Shown one piece after another: positions 37,638-45,959 of a DNA stretch of 64,000 nucleotides (position 1 is the stretch's first letter; the number at the start of each line of letters is the position of its first letter). The stretch is from Planctomycetota bacterium (GTDB lineage Bacteria; Planctomycetota; UBA1135; GCA-002686595), in the NCBI GenBank assembly GCA_009691855.1, contig SIAI01000008.1, positions 62,001 through 126,000 of the forward strand, read 5' to 3'. The position numbers and the translations under genes are program-made. Under the pieces are notes generated by a model, which searched no databases, was not told where the DNA came from, and worked only from the letters and a program-made list of their open reading frames with translations.

Positions 37638-38645
37638 TCAGCGCAAGAGGTTGGCGAGCAGCGCCATTTGCGACGGGAGGCGGTTGGCGGCCTGCTCGTA
37701 CAGCAGGCTGCGCGGGCCGTCGAGCACCTCGTCGGTGACCTCGACGTTGCGGCGCACGGGCATGGCGTGCATCAGGCGTGCGTCCTGGCCCTGGGCCAGC
37801 AGCTTCTCATCGATGCGCCAGCTGGTGTGGCGCGAGCGCTGGCTGGCGGCCAGGGTCGGGTTGGCGTAGGTCTCGAGCGATTGCCAGGAGCGCGCGTACA
37901 CCACGCGCGCACCGCGCACGGCCTCCTCCAGCGCCAGATCCTTGGTCAGCGTCCCACCCGAGGCCCGCCCGAGCTCCTCGGCCTCCGAGACGACCGTGCC
38001 GTCGAGCTCGAAGCCCGGGGGGTGCGCCAGGCGCACGTGCATGCCCGAGCGCAGCGCGGCGTGCAGCAGCGAGTGCACGGCCGAGGGCGAGGCCGGGGTG
38101 GGGGAGTGCACCCAGGTGACCGCCAGCGGCTGGCCGCGCAGGTCGCCCAGGTGCTCGCGCAGGGTTAGCAGGTCGGCCAACGACTGCAGCGGGTGCCACA
38201 GCGAGCTCTCCATGTTCATCACCGGGACCGTGGCGTGCTTGGCCCAGGCACGAATGCGCTCGTCGCGCCGGTCGATCTCCCAGGCGTTGCCGGTCTGCGG
38301 CGGGCGGATGGCCAGGGCGTGCACGTAGCGCGACAGCACCGCCGCGGCGTCTTTGATGTGCTCGGGCGCGCGTCCGTCCATCACGCTGCCCTCGCGCTCC
38401 TCTAGCTCCCAGAAGTCGCTCATCGCCGTCAGGTTGATGACGTTCCCACCCAGCTGCACCACCGCCGCTTCCAGCGAGGCGCGCGTGCGCAGCGAGCCGC
38501 GGAAGAACAGCATTCCGATGGTCTTGCCGACGAGCTCGTTGCGGCCGGTGCGGCGCTTGAGCCGTGCGGAGAGTTCCAGGATCTCATCCAGGGCGCCGTC
38601 GTCGAGGTCTGAGAGGCTGATCAGATGCCGGGGAGAGCGAGCCAT
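37638..38645 (-). CDS. argF': N-acylornithine (probably N-succinylornithine) carbamoyltransferase
   Basis: It transfers a carbamoyl group to an acylated ornithine in arginine synthesis. The carbamoyl phosphate loop is SLRTR (51-55), the form of acetyl- and succinylornithine enzymes, not the STRTR of ordinary OTCases. MESSLWHPLQSLADL and MPVRRNVEVTDEVLD also match that branch. The residue equivalent to Xanthomonas Glu92 is Pro94 (GRAPEHI), as in the Bacteroides succinylornithine enzyme. The 335-residue frame is placed at ATG 38645; a TTG two codons earlier is possible. No other arg gene is in the window. Confidence 0.88.
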   Translation of the reverse strand: MARSPRHLISLSDLDDGALDEILELSARLKRRTGRNELVGKTIGMLFFRGSLRTRASLEAAVVQLGGNVINLTAMSDFWELEEREGSVMDGRAPEHIKDAAAVLSRYVHALAIRPPQTGNAWEIDRRDERIRAWAKHATVPVMNMESSLWHPLQSLADLLTLREHLGDLRGQPLAVTWVHSPTPASPSAVHSLLHAALRSGMHVRLAHPPGFELDGTVVSEAEELGRASGGTLTKDLALEEAVRGARVVYARSWQSLETYANPTLAASQRSRHTSWRIDEKLLAQGQDARLMHAMPVRRNVEVTDEVLDGPRSLLYEQAANRLPSQMALLANLLR

Positions 38646-38881
38646 GGGCAAGAGGCTAGTGTCCGGTCACCCGCTTTCGCATGCAGATTCCGCCCCCGCG
38701 AGCGCTGGAAGGCGCGGGTCCTCCACGAAGCAAGCTCCCGGGCGCGCGCTCACCGTCGGGCCCTGCCGCCGCTGGGTGGGCCAGAGTCGGAACGCACACT
38801 CCGACTCCAGGACACCCGACTACGCCGGCTGCGAACCCAGCCGCCGCGCGTCGCACGCGTTGCCGGCGCGGGAGCGCCGCC

Positions 38882-38911
38882 TTGACACCCACGCTCCTGT
38901 ATCGCTAGAAC
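38882..38911 (+). promoter_or_regulatory. Promoter for tRNA-Arg
   Basis: TTGACA (38882-38887), an 18-bp spacer and TAGAAC (38906-38911) precede the tRNA by 13 bases. The -35 box is a perfect consensus, the best in the window. The remainder of the 279-base gap to the divergent carbamoyltransferase gene shows no other feature. Confidence 0.75.
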
Positions 38912-38924
38912 CTTGCCCCTCCGT

Positions 38925-39001
38925 GCACCCATAGCTCAATTGGATAGAGCATCTGACTACGGATCAGAAGGCTGGTGGTTCGAGTCCACCTGGGTGTACC
39001 A
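38925..39001 (+). tRNA. tRNA-Arg (anticodon ACG)
   Basis: The cloverleaf is complete: acceptor GCACCCA with TGGGTGT (one G-U), anticodon stem TCTGA/TCAGA with loop CTACGGA, T stem GGTGG/CCACC with loop TTCGAGT, and an encoded CCA end. The anticodon ACG is the bacterial substrate of TadA, whose gene lies 89 bases downstream. Confidence 0.97.
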
Positions 39002-39090
39002 AACCTCGCCTCGCGCGGTTCCGCGCGGTGTGAGCGCTGCCGGAGCCGAGACCGTCACGGCGCCGCGCATTGAAAACATGAAGTAGAGCG

Positions 39091-39624
39091 TTGGTCCCCA
39101 GTCCCGAAAACCAGGACGCTGCGCCGACGCGCGCCGAGGACGAGCGCTACATGGCGCTGGCCCTGGACGAGGCGCGCGCCGCCGGCGCGCTGGCCGAAGT
39201 CCCCATCGGGGCGGTCGTTGTGCGCGGCGGTGTGGTCCTCGCCCGCGCGCACAACCGCGTGCGCGCCGACGCGGATCCCACGGCCCATGCCGAGCTCTTG
39301 GCCCTGCGCGCGGCGACGCGCGCCCTGGGCTACGAGCGCCTGGCGGATTGCGTGGTGTACTCGACCCTCGAGCCCTGCTTCATGTGCGCGGGCGCCCTGG
39401 TCCAGGCCCGCGTGAGCCGCGTGGTGTTCGCCGTGCGCGACCCGAAGTTCGGCGGCTGCGTCTCGTTGGGCCGTGTCCTCGACCACCCGCGCGCGAATCA
39501 CCGCGTGCAGCTGGAGGAGGGCGTGGCCGCGGTCGAGGCGCGCGAGCTCCTGCAGGCATTCTTCCGTGCGCGCCGCGGCGCGCCGGACGGAGCGCAGGCC
39601 GGGACAAACCGGGATGAAGGATGA
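39091..39624 (+). CDS. tadA: tRNA adenosine(34) deaminase
   Basis: TadA deaminates A34 of tRNA-Arg(ACG) to inosine so that CGU, CGC and CGA can be read. The cytidine-deaminase fold has the zinc and proton-shuttle motif HAE (66-68) and PCFMC (95-99). The 177-residue frame starts at TTG; no ATG comes before the first helix (ERYMALALDEA), so the TTG is favoured. The C-terminal 20 residues are polar. The substrate tRNA gene lies directly upstream. Confidence 0.93.
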   Translation: MVPSPENQDAAPTRAEDERYMALALDEARAAGALAEVPIGAVVVRGGVVLARAHNRVRADADPTAHAELLALRAATRALGYERLADCVVYSTLEPCFMCAGALVQARVSRVVFAVRDPKFGGCVSLGRVLDHPRANHRVQLEEGVAAVEARELLQAFFRARRGAPDGAQAGTNRDEG

Positions 39625-39683
39625 AGATGGACGAGCAAGGGTCGCGGCCGTAGCCGGCTGCGACCGCCCAAGTGCGACTCCAA

Positions 39684-39773
39684 GGAGAGGTGGCAGAGCG
39701 GCTGAACGCGCCGGTTTCGAAAACCGGTATGCCCTTTGGGGCATCGGGGGTTCGAATCCCCCCCTCTCCGCCA
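39684..39773 (+). tRNA. tRNA-Ser (anticodon CGA)
   Basis: Acceptor GGAGAGG with CCTCTCC, anticodon stem CCGGT/ACCGG with loop TTCGAAA (anticodon CGA), a long class II variable arm around CCCTTTGGGG, T arm GGGGG/CCCCC with loop TTCGAAT, discriminator G and encoded CCA. Confidence 0.97.
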
Positions 39774-39836
39774 AAGCGGGTGACCGACGTCCTACGTACG
39801 ACCGAGGCGTTCCGCGCGCGAGCGCGGTGCGCCCAG

Positions 39837-39927
<91 letters not shown>

Positions 39928-39965
39928 TACGCTCTGCTTCTCACGTCTCCGACGTCCGAGCGCGG

Positions 39966-40070
39966 CAGTGGGCTCGGTCCGACGCAGTGGAACCTCTTCG
40001 AACCGGGTCAGGCCGGGAACGGAGCAGCCCTAAGATCACGGTTCCAGGTGCGCTCGGCCCGGGCCCACTG
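39966..40070 (+). ncRNA. ffs: Signal recognition particle RNA, small (4.5S) type
   Basis: The SRP core GGTCAGGCCGGGAACGGAGC, with a GGAA tetraloop closed by CCG/CGG, binds the Ffh M domain. The flanks pair: GGAACC with GGTTCC, and CAGTGGGC (39966-39973) with GCCCACTG (40063-40070) as the outer stem. At about 105 bases with no Alu domain it is the short bacterial type. It lies just before dnaX, a common place. Exact ends are approximate. Confidence 0.9.
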
Positions 40071-40158
40071 GCGCGCTCGCACGAGCGGAGCGCCATTCCG
40101 CGCGCTCCTTCCGGCGCGCGCGTGCCTCCGGGGCCGCTTGCGGTAGATTGGTGCGCGC

Positions 40159-41820
40159 ATGTCCGCGTACCTCGTCCTGGCGCGTAAGTATCGCCCGAAG
40201 ACCTTCGCCGAGGTGATCGGCCAGGAGGTGGTGACCGAGGTCCTGCGCGGCGCGCTCTCCGGCGGCCACCTCGGGCACGCCTATCTGTTTTCCGGGCCGC
40301 GCGGCACGGGCAAGACGACCCTGGCGCGCATCTTCGCCAAGTGCCTGAACTGCGAGCGCGGTCCCACGGCCACGCCCTGCGGCAGCTGCGAGCGCTGCGT
40401 GACGGCCGACAGCGGCGGCGAGGTCGACACCCTCGAGCTCGACGCCGCCTCGCACACCGGGGTGGACGACATCCGCGAGCTGCGCGACGAGGTCGCCTAC
40501 GCGCCGATGCGCGCGCGCTACAAAGTTTACATCATCGACGAAGTCCACATGCTCACCAAGAACGCGTTCAACGCGCTCCTGAAGACGCTGGAGGAGCCGC
40601 CGCCGCACGTGGTGTTCCTGTTCGCGACCACCGACCCGCACAAGGTGCTCGATACGGTGCTGTCGCGCTGTCAGATCCTGCGCCTGTCGGCCCTGCCGGA
40701 GGAGCGCATCGTCGCGCGCCTGGAGGACGTGTTTCGCGCCGAGGGCGTGCAAGCCGAGGCCGGCGTGACGGCCGAGCTCGCGCGCCGCGCGCGCGGCGGG
40801 ATGCGCGATGCGCTGTCGCAGGCCGACAAGCTGCTGGCCTTCGCCGGCAACCAGCCGGCGCTGGCCGACCTCGCGCGCCTTGGCGGCGAGACCGGCAGCC
40901 AGGAGATCGAGGCAGTGCTCTCTCTGGTGGAGGCCGGCGAGCGCGCGCCGCTGCTGGCCAAGCTGGAGGCCTTCGTCGGCGACGAAGAGGAGCTGCTCAA
41001 CGGCCTGCTGGACGCCGTGCGCGCCGCGGCGCTGCTCGCCTGGTGCGGGGCCGAGACGCCGCTGGTGCAGCTCTCTGGCTCCGAGCGCGCGCTGGCCGCC
41101 GAGCGCGGTCGGCATCTGGGCGCCGAGCGCCTCGAGCTCATGCTGCAGGAGCTCTTGCGCGCGCGCGAACGCCTGCGCTGGCTCTCGGGCCAGGAGCGCA
41201 CCGTGGTCGAGCTGTGCCTGCTGGACCTGTCGCGCGCGGAGAGCACGCTGCCGCTGAGCGAACTCGTGCAGCGCCTGGAGAGTCTCGAGCGGCGCCTGGC
41301 CGGTGCCGGGGAGGCGCCGCGCGCCGCGGTCGCGCCACCGCCTGCTGCAGCGCCCTTCCCGCCGCCCGCGACGCGGGCGAGTGCTCCGCCCAGCGCTGGT
41401 CCCTCCGCCGTCGCGAGCCCGGCGCCTGTCGCCTCGAGCGCTACGTCGAGCGCGCCGGCCCGCGCTGCCGCGCTGGGCGCCGCAGGCGGCTGGGAGGGCT
41501 TCCTGGCCGATCTCGGCAAGACGCACGGCGCGCTGTCCACGCTGTTCTGCAAGCACGGCCCAACGCTGCTCGAGGAAGCGGAGGGCCGCTTGCGCGTGCG
41601 CGCGGCCGGCTTGACGAGCGAGGAGCAGCGCCTGCTGAGCGACAAGCGCAACCAGCGCGCCTGCGAGCAAGCCTGGGGGCGAGCCTTCGGGCGCACACTA
41701 ACGCTGGAGTTCAGCGGCGCGGCGGTGCGCCCCGCCGACGAGCGCATGGTCCAGGTCCAGGATCCGCTGACGCAGCGAGTCCAGCAACACTTCGAAGGCA
41801 CGGTCGAGGAGCTTCCATGA
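40159..41820 (+). CDS. dnaX: DNA polymerase III subunit gamma/tau
   Basis: The clamp-loader ATPase, 553 residues. It has the Walker A motif GPRGTGKTT (46-54), a zinc site (Cys65, 74, 77, 80), Walker B IIDEVH, and the sensor LSRCQ. An Ala/Pro-rich linker near residues 380-440 leads to a tau-type C-terminal domain. I see no A-run slippery site for making gamma by frameshift. The stop overlaps ybaB (ATGA). Confidence 0.96.
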   Translation: MSAYLVLARKYRPKTFAEVIGQEVVTEVLRGALSGGHLGHAYLFSGPRGTGKTTLARIFAKCLNCERGPTATPCGSCERCVTADSGGEVDTLELDAASHTGVDDIRELRDEVAYAPMRARYKVYIIDEVHMLTKNAFNALLKTLEEPPPHVVFLFATTDPHKVLDTVLSRCQILRLSALPEERIVARLEDVFRAEGVQAEAGVTAELARRARGGMRDALSQADKLLAFAGNQPALADLARLGGETGSQEIEAVLSLVEAGERAPLLAKLEAFVGDEEELLNGLLDAVRAAALLAWCGAETPLVQLSGSERALAAERGRHLGAERLELMLQELLRARERLRWLSGQERTVVELCLLDLSRAESTLPLSELVQRLESLERRLAGAGEAPRAAVAPPPAAAPFPPPATRASAPPSAGPSAVASPAPVASSATSSAPARAAALGAAGGWEGFLADLGKTHGALSTLFCKHGPTLLEEAEGRLRVRAAGLTSEEQRLLSDKRNQRACEQAWGRAFGRTLTLEFSGAAVRPADERMVQVQDPLTQRVQQHFEGTVEELP

Positions 41821-42134
41821 GCGGCCTGGGCGAGATGGGCAACCTGCTGAAGCAGGCGCAGGAGATGCAGCGGCAGCTGGACGCCGTGCGCGCCGAGCTG
41901 CGCGCGCGCGCGGTCGAGGGCCTGGCCGCGGGCGGCGCCGTGCGCGTCGTGCTCAGCGCCGATCGTCACGAGGTGCGCGGCGTGCACCTCGCCGCCGGCG
42001 CGCCCGTCGACCCGCGTGCGCTCGAGGAAGCCCTGGGCGCGGCCTTGCGCGATGCGCTGCGCCGCGCCGCCGACGCCGAGCGCGAAGCCATCGGGCGCGT
42101 GACGGGCGGCATGAACCTGCCGGGCCTGCTGTAG
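41817..42134 (+). CDS. ybaB: YbaB/EbfC family nucleoid-associated protein
   Basis: A 105-residue DNA-binding protein of the dimeric tweezer fold. It has GNLLKQAQEMQRQLDAVRAEL and ends with a Met/Gly-rich tail (GGMNLPGLL), both typical. It sits between dnaX and recR as in very many bacteria, and its ATG overlaps the dnaX stop. The same frame is open upstream as a dnaX shadow. Confidence 0.93.
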   Translation: MSGLGEMGNLLKQAQEMQRQLDAVRAELRARAVEGLAAGGAVRVVLSADRHEVRGVHLAAGAPVDPRALEEALGAALRDALRRAADAEREAIGRVTGGMNLPGLL

Positions 42135-42161
42135 CGCCTTCAGCGGCGCGCGCACGACGAC

Positions 42162-42779
42162 ATGGCCTACCCCAAGCCGCTCGAACGCCTGATCGAGGCC
42201 TTCGAGCGTTTCCCCGGGATCGGACGACGCAGCGCCGAGCGGCTCGCCTTTCACGTGCTGCGCGATCCCGAGGCCGCGGAGCTGGCCGAGGCCGTGCGCG
42301 ACGCGGCTCTCAACACGCGTCGCTGCGGCCAGTGCCACAACGTGACCGAGAACGACCCGTGCGCGCTGTGCGCGGATCCGGCGCGCGACGCGAGCCAGCT
42401 GCTGGTGGTCGAGGAGCCGCGCGACGTGGAGGCGGTCGAGCGCTCGCAGGCGTACCGCGGGCGCTACCACGTGCTGCTGGGCGCCTTCAACCCGGCCGAG
42501 GGCACGGAGGAACGGCACCTGACGGTGCGCGCGCTGGTGCAGCGCCTCTCCAAAGGCGGCGTGCGCGAGGTGATCCTGGCCACCGATCCCGACGCCGAGG
42601 GCGAGGCCACGGCGCAGGTCGTGCTGGCGGCGCTCGACCGCGCCGCGCTGCGGCTCTCGGTCACGCGCCTCGCGCGCGGCGTGCCCGCCGGATCGGCCCT
42701 CGAGTATCTGCACAAGGGCGTGATCCAGGACGCATTGACCGGGCGCGTGGCGCTGCGCACTCCGCCCGCGACCCCGTAG
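42162..42779 (+). CDS. recR: Recombination mediator RecR
   Basis: RecR forms a ring clamp with RecO for RecA loading at gaps. The 205-residue protein has an N-terminal helix-hairpin-helix (RFPGIGRRSAERLAF), a four-Cys zinc finger (CGQC then CALC), a Toprim domain (LLVVEEPRDVEAVE) and the C-terminal LARGVPAGSALEY Walker-like motif. Confidence 0.97.
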   Translation: MAYPKPLERLIEAFERFPGIGRRSAERLAFHVLRDPEAAELAEAVRDAALNTRRCGQCHNVTENDPCALCADPARDASQLLVVEEPRDVEAVERSQAYRGRYHVLLGAFNPAEGTEERHLTVRALVQRLSKGGVREVILATDPDAEGEATAQVVLAALDRAALRLSVTRLARGVPAGSALEYLHKGVIQDALTGRVALRTPPATP

Positions 42780-42781
42780 CC

Positions 42782-43579
42782 GTGCGCAACGTCCGCTGCC
42801 TGGTGGCCTACGATGGCTCGCGCTTCTTCGGCTGGCAGCGCCAGGAAGGCTTCCTCAGCGTGCAGGAGGCGCTCGAGAACGCGCTGCTGTCGCTGACCGG
42901 CGAGCGCATCGTGGTGCACGGCTCGGGGCGCACCGACACCGGCGTGCACGCGCTTGGCCAGGTGGCGAGCTTCCACGTCGAGACGCGCCTGTCCGACGAG
43001 CGCCTGCTGTTCGCGCTGAACGCGCACCTCGCCGAGGGCGCCGTGCTGCGCGGGTTGGAGACCTGCGCTGACGGCTTCCACGCACAGAAGAGCGCGCGCG
43101 GCAAGCGCTACGCCTACCTCGTACGCACCGAGACCTTCGCGCTGCCCTTCGCGCGCGCGCACTGGCACTGGGTGAGCGCTCCGCTGGACCTGGCGGCGAT
43201 GCGCGTGGCGGCGCGGCATTTTGTCGGGCGGCACGACTTCTCGGCCCTGGCCAGCGCCGGCTCGCCGCGCGGCTCCAACGTGCGCACGATTCGCGCGCTG
43301 CACCTCGTGGCGCGCCGCGGCACCCTCGCGCTGGTGGTCGAGGGCGACGGCTTCCTCTACAACATGGTGCGCACGCTGGCCGGCACCCTGCTGGAGGTTG
43401 GGCGCGGCAAGCGCGCCGCGCACGAGATCCCCGAGTTGCTGCTGGGCAAGGATCGTCGCCGCGCCGGCCCCACGGCTCCGGCCGCGGGCCTGTACCTCGT
43501 GCGCGTGCTCTACGTCGAGCCCGCCTTCGCGCGCTTGCCGCGCGGGCCGCGCGGTCGGCCCGGGGTTTTTCAAGGCTGA
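42782..43579 (+). CDS. truA: tRNA pseudouridine(38-40) synthase TruA
   Basis: TruA makes pseudouridine in the anticodon stem-loop. The 265-residue protein starts at GTG two bases after recR, then VAYDGSRFFGWQRQ. The catalytic Asp lies in GRTDTGVHALGQV, and FLYNMVRTLAGTLLEVGRG is the C-terminal signature. Confidence 0.95.
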   Translation: MRNVRCLVAYDGSRFFGWQRQEGFLSVQEALENALLSLTGERIVVHGSGRTDTGVHALGQVASFHVETRLSDERLLFALNAHLAEGAVLRGLETCADGFHAQKSARGKRYAYLVRTETFALPFARAHWHWVSAPLDLAAMRVAARHFVGRHDFSALASAGSPRGSNVRTIRALHLVARRGTLALVVEGDGFLYNMVRTLAGTLLEVGRGKRAAHEIPELLLGKDRRRAGPTAPAAGLYLVRVLYVEPAFARLPRGPRGRPGVFQG

Positions 43580-43844
43580 AGCACTCGTTCGCGGAGTTGG
43601 CGCGTCCGGCGCAACTTTGTCCGCCGTCCACGGCGAAACGCAGAGGACGGAAAGGGAAGGGACCTCCGGACCGTCTGGGTTACGGGGCTAGGAGGGTGAG
43701 CCTGAATCCCGTGCCGGCGAGTCCGTCGCGCCCAGAAGAGCAAGCGCTGCGGCGCGCATTGGATTGTGGCGCGCACGCCCAGAGCGCGACGGCGCGCGCA
43801 GCCGATCTTCGTTACACTCCTGGCTCGAGCGCGCTCCCGCGACC

Positions 43845-44339
43845 ATGCAGACCGAGGCCAACGAATACTGGAAGCTGTTCAAGCCAACGGCTTGCAGCCT
43901 CAGGTTGAGTGGGTCGACGAAGGAAGAGGTCTTCCAGGAGCTGGTCGAGACCTTCGTCAAGGCCAAGTCCCTGTCGGAAGAGCTGCAGGACGCGGCGCTG
44001 CACGCGCTGATCGAGCGTGAGCACCTGGCCTCGACCGGAGTGGGCCAGCACGTGGCCATCCCGCACGTCAAGCTGACCGGCCTCGAGGAGGCGATCTTCA
44101 GTCTCGCGCTGCACCCCGCGGGCATCGAGTGGTCGTCGCTCGACGGTGAACCGGTGACGATCCTGTTCACCGTGCTGCGCCCGGAGAAAGCCAGCGCGCG
44201 CCACAGCCCCGAGCGCCACCTGGACATGATGCGCTGGATCTCGCAGCTCGGTCGCGACGCCGACTTCCGGCGCTTCGCGCTGGGCGTGCCGACGAAGAAG
44301 GCCCTGGTCGAGCTGCTGCGGGAGATGTCGGCCTCGTGA
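43845..44339 (+). CDS. ptsN: PTS EIIA(Ntr)-like phosphocarrier
   Basis: A 164-residue EIIA type 2 domain. The phosphorylated His lies in GVGQHVAIPHVKL. It is followed by ptsH with a four-base overlap, and no EIIB or EIIC partner is present, so a regulatory role (nitrogen-type PTS) is likelier than sugar uptake. The ATG at 43845 is chosen because the upstream in-frame part is Arg-rich and unlike the family. TACACT at 43813-43818 could be a -10 box. Confidence 0.85.
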   Translation: MQTEANEYWKLFKPTACSLRLSGSTKEEVFQELVETFVKAKSLSEELQDAALHALIEREHLASTGVGQHVAIPHVKLTGLEEAIFSLALHPAGIEWSSLDGEPVTILFTVLRPEKASARHSPERHLDMMRWISQLGRDADFRRFALGVPTKKALVELLREMSAS

Positions 44340-44641
44340 CCCTACGGCCCGCATCGGCCGGATTGCGCCGCACGGTCCAGGTCGTGAACGCGCAAGGTCT
44401 GCACGCGCGTCCGTGCCACGCGATCGTGTCGAAGGCGCTCGGCTTCCAGAGCGACCTGCGCATCCGCTCGCGCAATCGCGAGGTGAACGGCAAGAGCATC
44501 CTGGAGCTGATGACGCTCTCTGCCGGGCCGGGGACCGAGCTCGAACTCTCGGCCCGTGGCCCGGACGCCGAGGCGCTGTTGAGCGCCGTCGAGCTGCTGT
44601 TCCAGGGCTGCTTCGGCGAAGAGCGCTTCGAGCGCGGCTGA
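44336..44641 (+). CDS. ptsH: HPr phosphocarrier protein
   Basis: The 101-residue HPr has the His phosphorylation motif NAQGLHARPC and a Ser in REVNGKSILELM at the place of regulatory Ser46. The GTG start overlaps the ptsN stop. It lies apart from any enzyme I gene. A Ser46 equivalent suggests control by an HPr kinase, which is not in the window. Confidence 0.88.
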   Translation: MTLRPASAGLRRTVQVVNAQGLHARPCHAIVSKALGFQSDLRIRSRNREVNGKSILELMTLSAGPGTELELSARGPDAEALLSAVELLFQGCFGEERFERG

Positions 44642-44661
44642 AGCGCACCGGAAGGCCAGGT

Positions 44662-44856
44662 GCGCGCCCCCGCGGCGCGCGTTGGGTGCTCGCATCCGCG
44701 TGCGCGCTGGCCGCTCGAGGTCCTGGACGCCCCAGGAATCGAGAAGCCCTTTCGCGGCTCGAGACCCAGCGACGGGAAAGGCCGAAGAGACCCTCCAGCT
44801 CCCTCGGGGGCCGAACCGAAAGGCGCTTTCGCGACCCACGTCCGGCCATCGGCCGG
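44662..44856 (+). promoter_or_regulatory. Hairpin-rich region upstream of pilM
   Basis: The 265-base gap holds several stems: GCGCGC (44662-44667) with 44675-44680; TCCTGG (44721-44726) with CCAGGA (44732-44737); CGAAAG (44817-44822) with CTTTCG (44826-44831); CCGGCC (44842-44847) with GGCCGG (44851-44856). The first may end the ptsN-ptsH transcript. The rest may form an mRNA leader. I could not match it to a known riboswitch. TAGAAC at 44889-44894 resembles a -10 box. Confidence 0.4.
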
Positions 44857-44906
44857 GGCGTTCGGGCGTTCCCCACGTGAGCGGCAACTAGAACCCAGAG
44901 GTAGCG

Positions 44907-45959
44907 GTGTTCCGGAGAACCAAGAGCGTCGTCGGACTCGACCTGGGCCACCAGGCAGTCAAGGCGGTCGAGATCTCGATGGAGGGCTCGGAGCCGGTGA
45001 TCACCGGCTTTGCGTGCGCCGAGATCGCGCCCGGAGCCGATCGGGCCGAGGCCATTGCCAAGGTCTTCCAGCAAGGCAAGTTCAAGAGCAAGACCGTCGT
45101 CACCTCGGTCTCGGGGCAGGCGGTGGTCGTGCGCTACATCACCATGATGCAGATGACCGACGCCGAGCTGCGTCAGGCCATCCGCTTCGAGTCGGACAAG
45201 TACCTGCCCTTCGAGGCCGACGAGGTGCAGATCGACTGCCAGCGCCTGATGCGCAAGCCGCATGCGCCCAGCGAGGGCGCGGCCGCGGGCGGTGAGCAGA
45301 TGAGCGTGGTCATCGCGGCCTGCAAGAAGTCCGCGGTCGAGGAGCGCGTGCAGGAGATCGTGCGCCACGGGCTCAGCCTGCTGGCGGTGGACGTGGACGT
45401 GTTCGCGCTGGCCAACGCCTGGGAGCTGTGCGGCCTGTCCGAGGTCGCGGGCGAGGCTGGGGGCGAGCGCGCCATCGCCCTGGTCGACGTCGGCGCTTCG
45501 GTCACCTCGATCAACGTGCTGTGCGGTGGCGAGACCTGCTTCAGCCGCGAGATCGGCATCGGCGGCGCGGACATGACCCAAGCCATCGCGCGCCGTCTGG
45601 GCGTTGAGGCCGCCGAGAGCGAAGCCCTCAAGCGCGATCCCCAAGGCCGTGAGGCCGAGATCAGCCGCGCGATCACGCCCGTGCTCGAGGACATGGTCAG
45701 CGAGCTCACGCTGTCGCTCGACTACGTCGAGAACCGCGAGGGCCTGCGGGTCGAGGAGATCCTGCTCTCGGGCGGCGGCGTGCTGGCACCGGGAACCGTC
45801 TCGTTCCTCGAGCAGGCCACCGGGCGCACGACGCGCACGTGGAATCCGCTCGAGGGTCTGCGCGTGGCCGAGAGCCGCGTGAACGTTCAGGAAATGGAAG
45901 CCTGCGCGCCGTCCCTGGCGGTCGCGATCGGGCTCGCTTCGAGGGTGTGTGCGCAATGA
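44907..45959 (+). CDS. pilM: Type IV pilus assembly protein PilM
   Basis: PilM is a cytoplasmic actin-like ATPase that anchors PilN at the inner membrane. The 350-residue protein begins, after the GTG start, with KSVVGLDLGHQAVKAVEI (phosphate-1 motif) and has VDVGASVTSINVL and an adenosine motif EEILLSGGGVLAPG. The stop overlaps pilN (ATGA). Confidence 0.93.
   Translation: MFRRTKSVVGLDLGHQAVKAVEISMEGSEPVITGFACAEIAPGADRAEAIAKVFQQGKFKSKTVVTSVSGQAVVVRYITMMQMTDAELRQAIRFESDKYLPFEADEVQIDCQRLMRKPHAPSEGAAAGGEQMSVVIAACKKSAVEERVQEIVRHGLSLLAVDVDVFALANAWELCGLSEVAGEAGGERAIALVDVGASVTSINVLCGGETCFSREIGIGGADMTQAIARRLGVEAAESEALKRDPQGREAEISRAITPVLEDMVSELTLSLDYVENREGLRVEEILLSGGGVLAPGTVSFLEQATGRTTRTWNPLEGLRVAESRVNVQEMEACAPSLAVAIGLASRVCAQ

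Noticed and set aside
34916-37738. A 940-codon open frame on the plus strand opposite dnaE
   Set aside because: dnaE on the minus strand has full family motifs; the plus frame is its antisense shadow.
40159-41820. Programmed frameshift in dnaX
   Set aside because: No A-run slippery heptamer followed by a stop in the other frame was found; only tau is supported.
44642-44906. A cyclic di-GMP (GEMM) riboswitch before pilM
   Set aside because: The conserved GEMM core and tetraloop receptor are not seen; only generic stems are.
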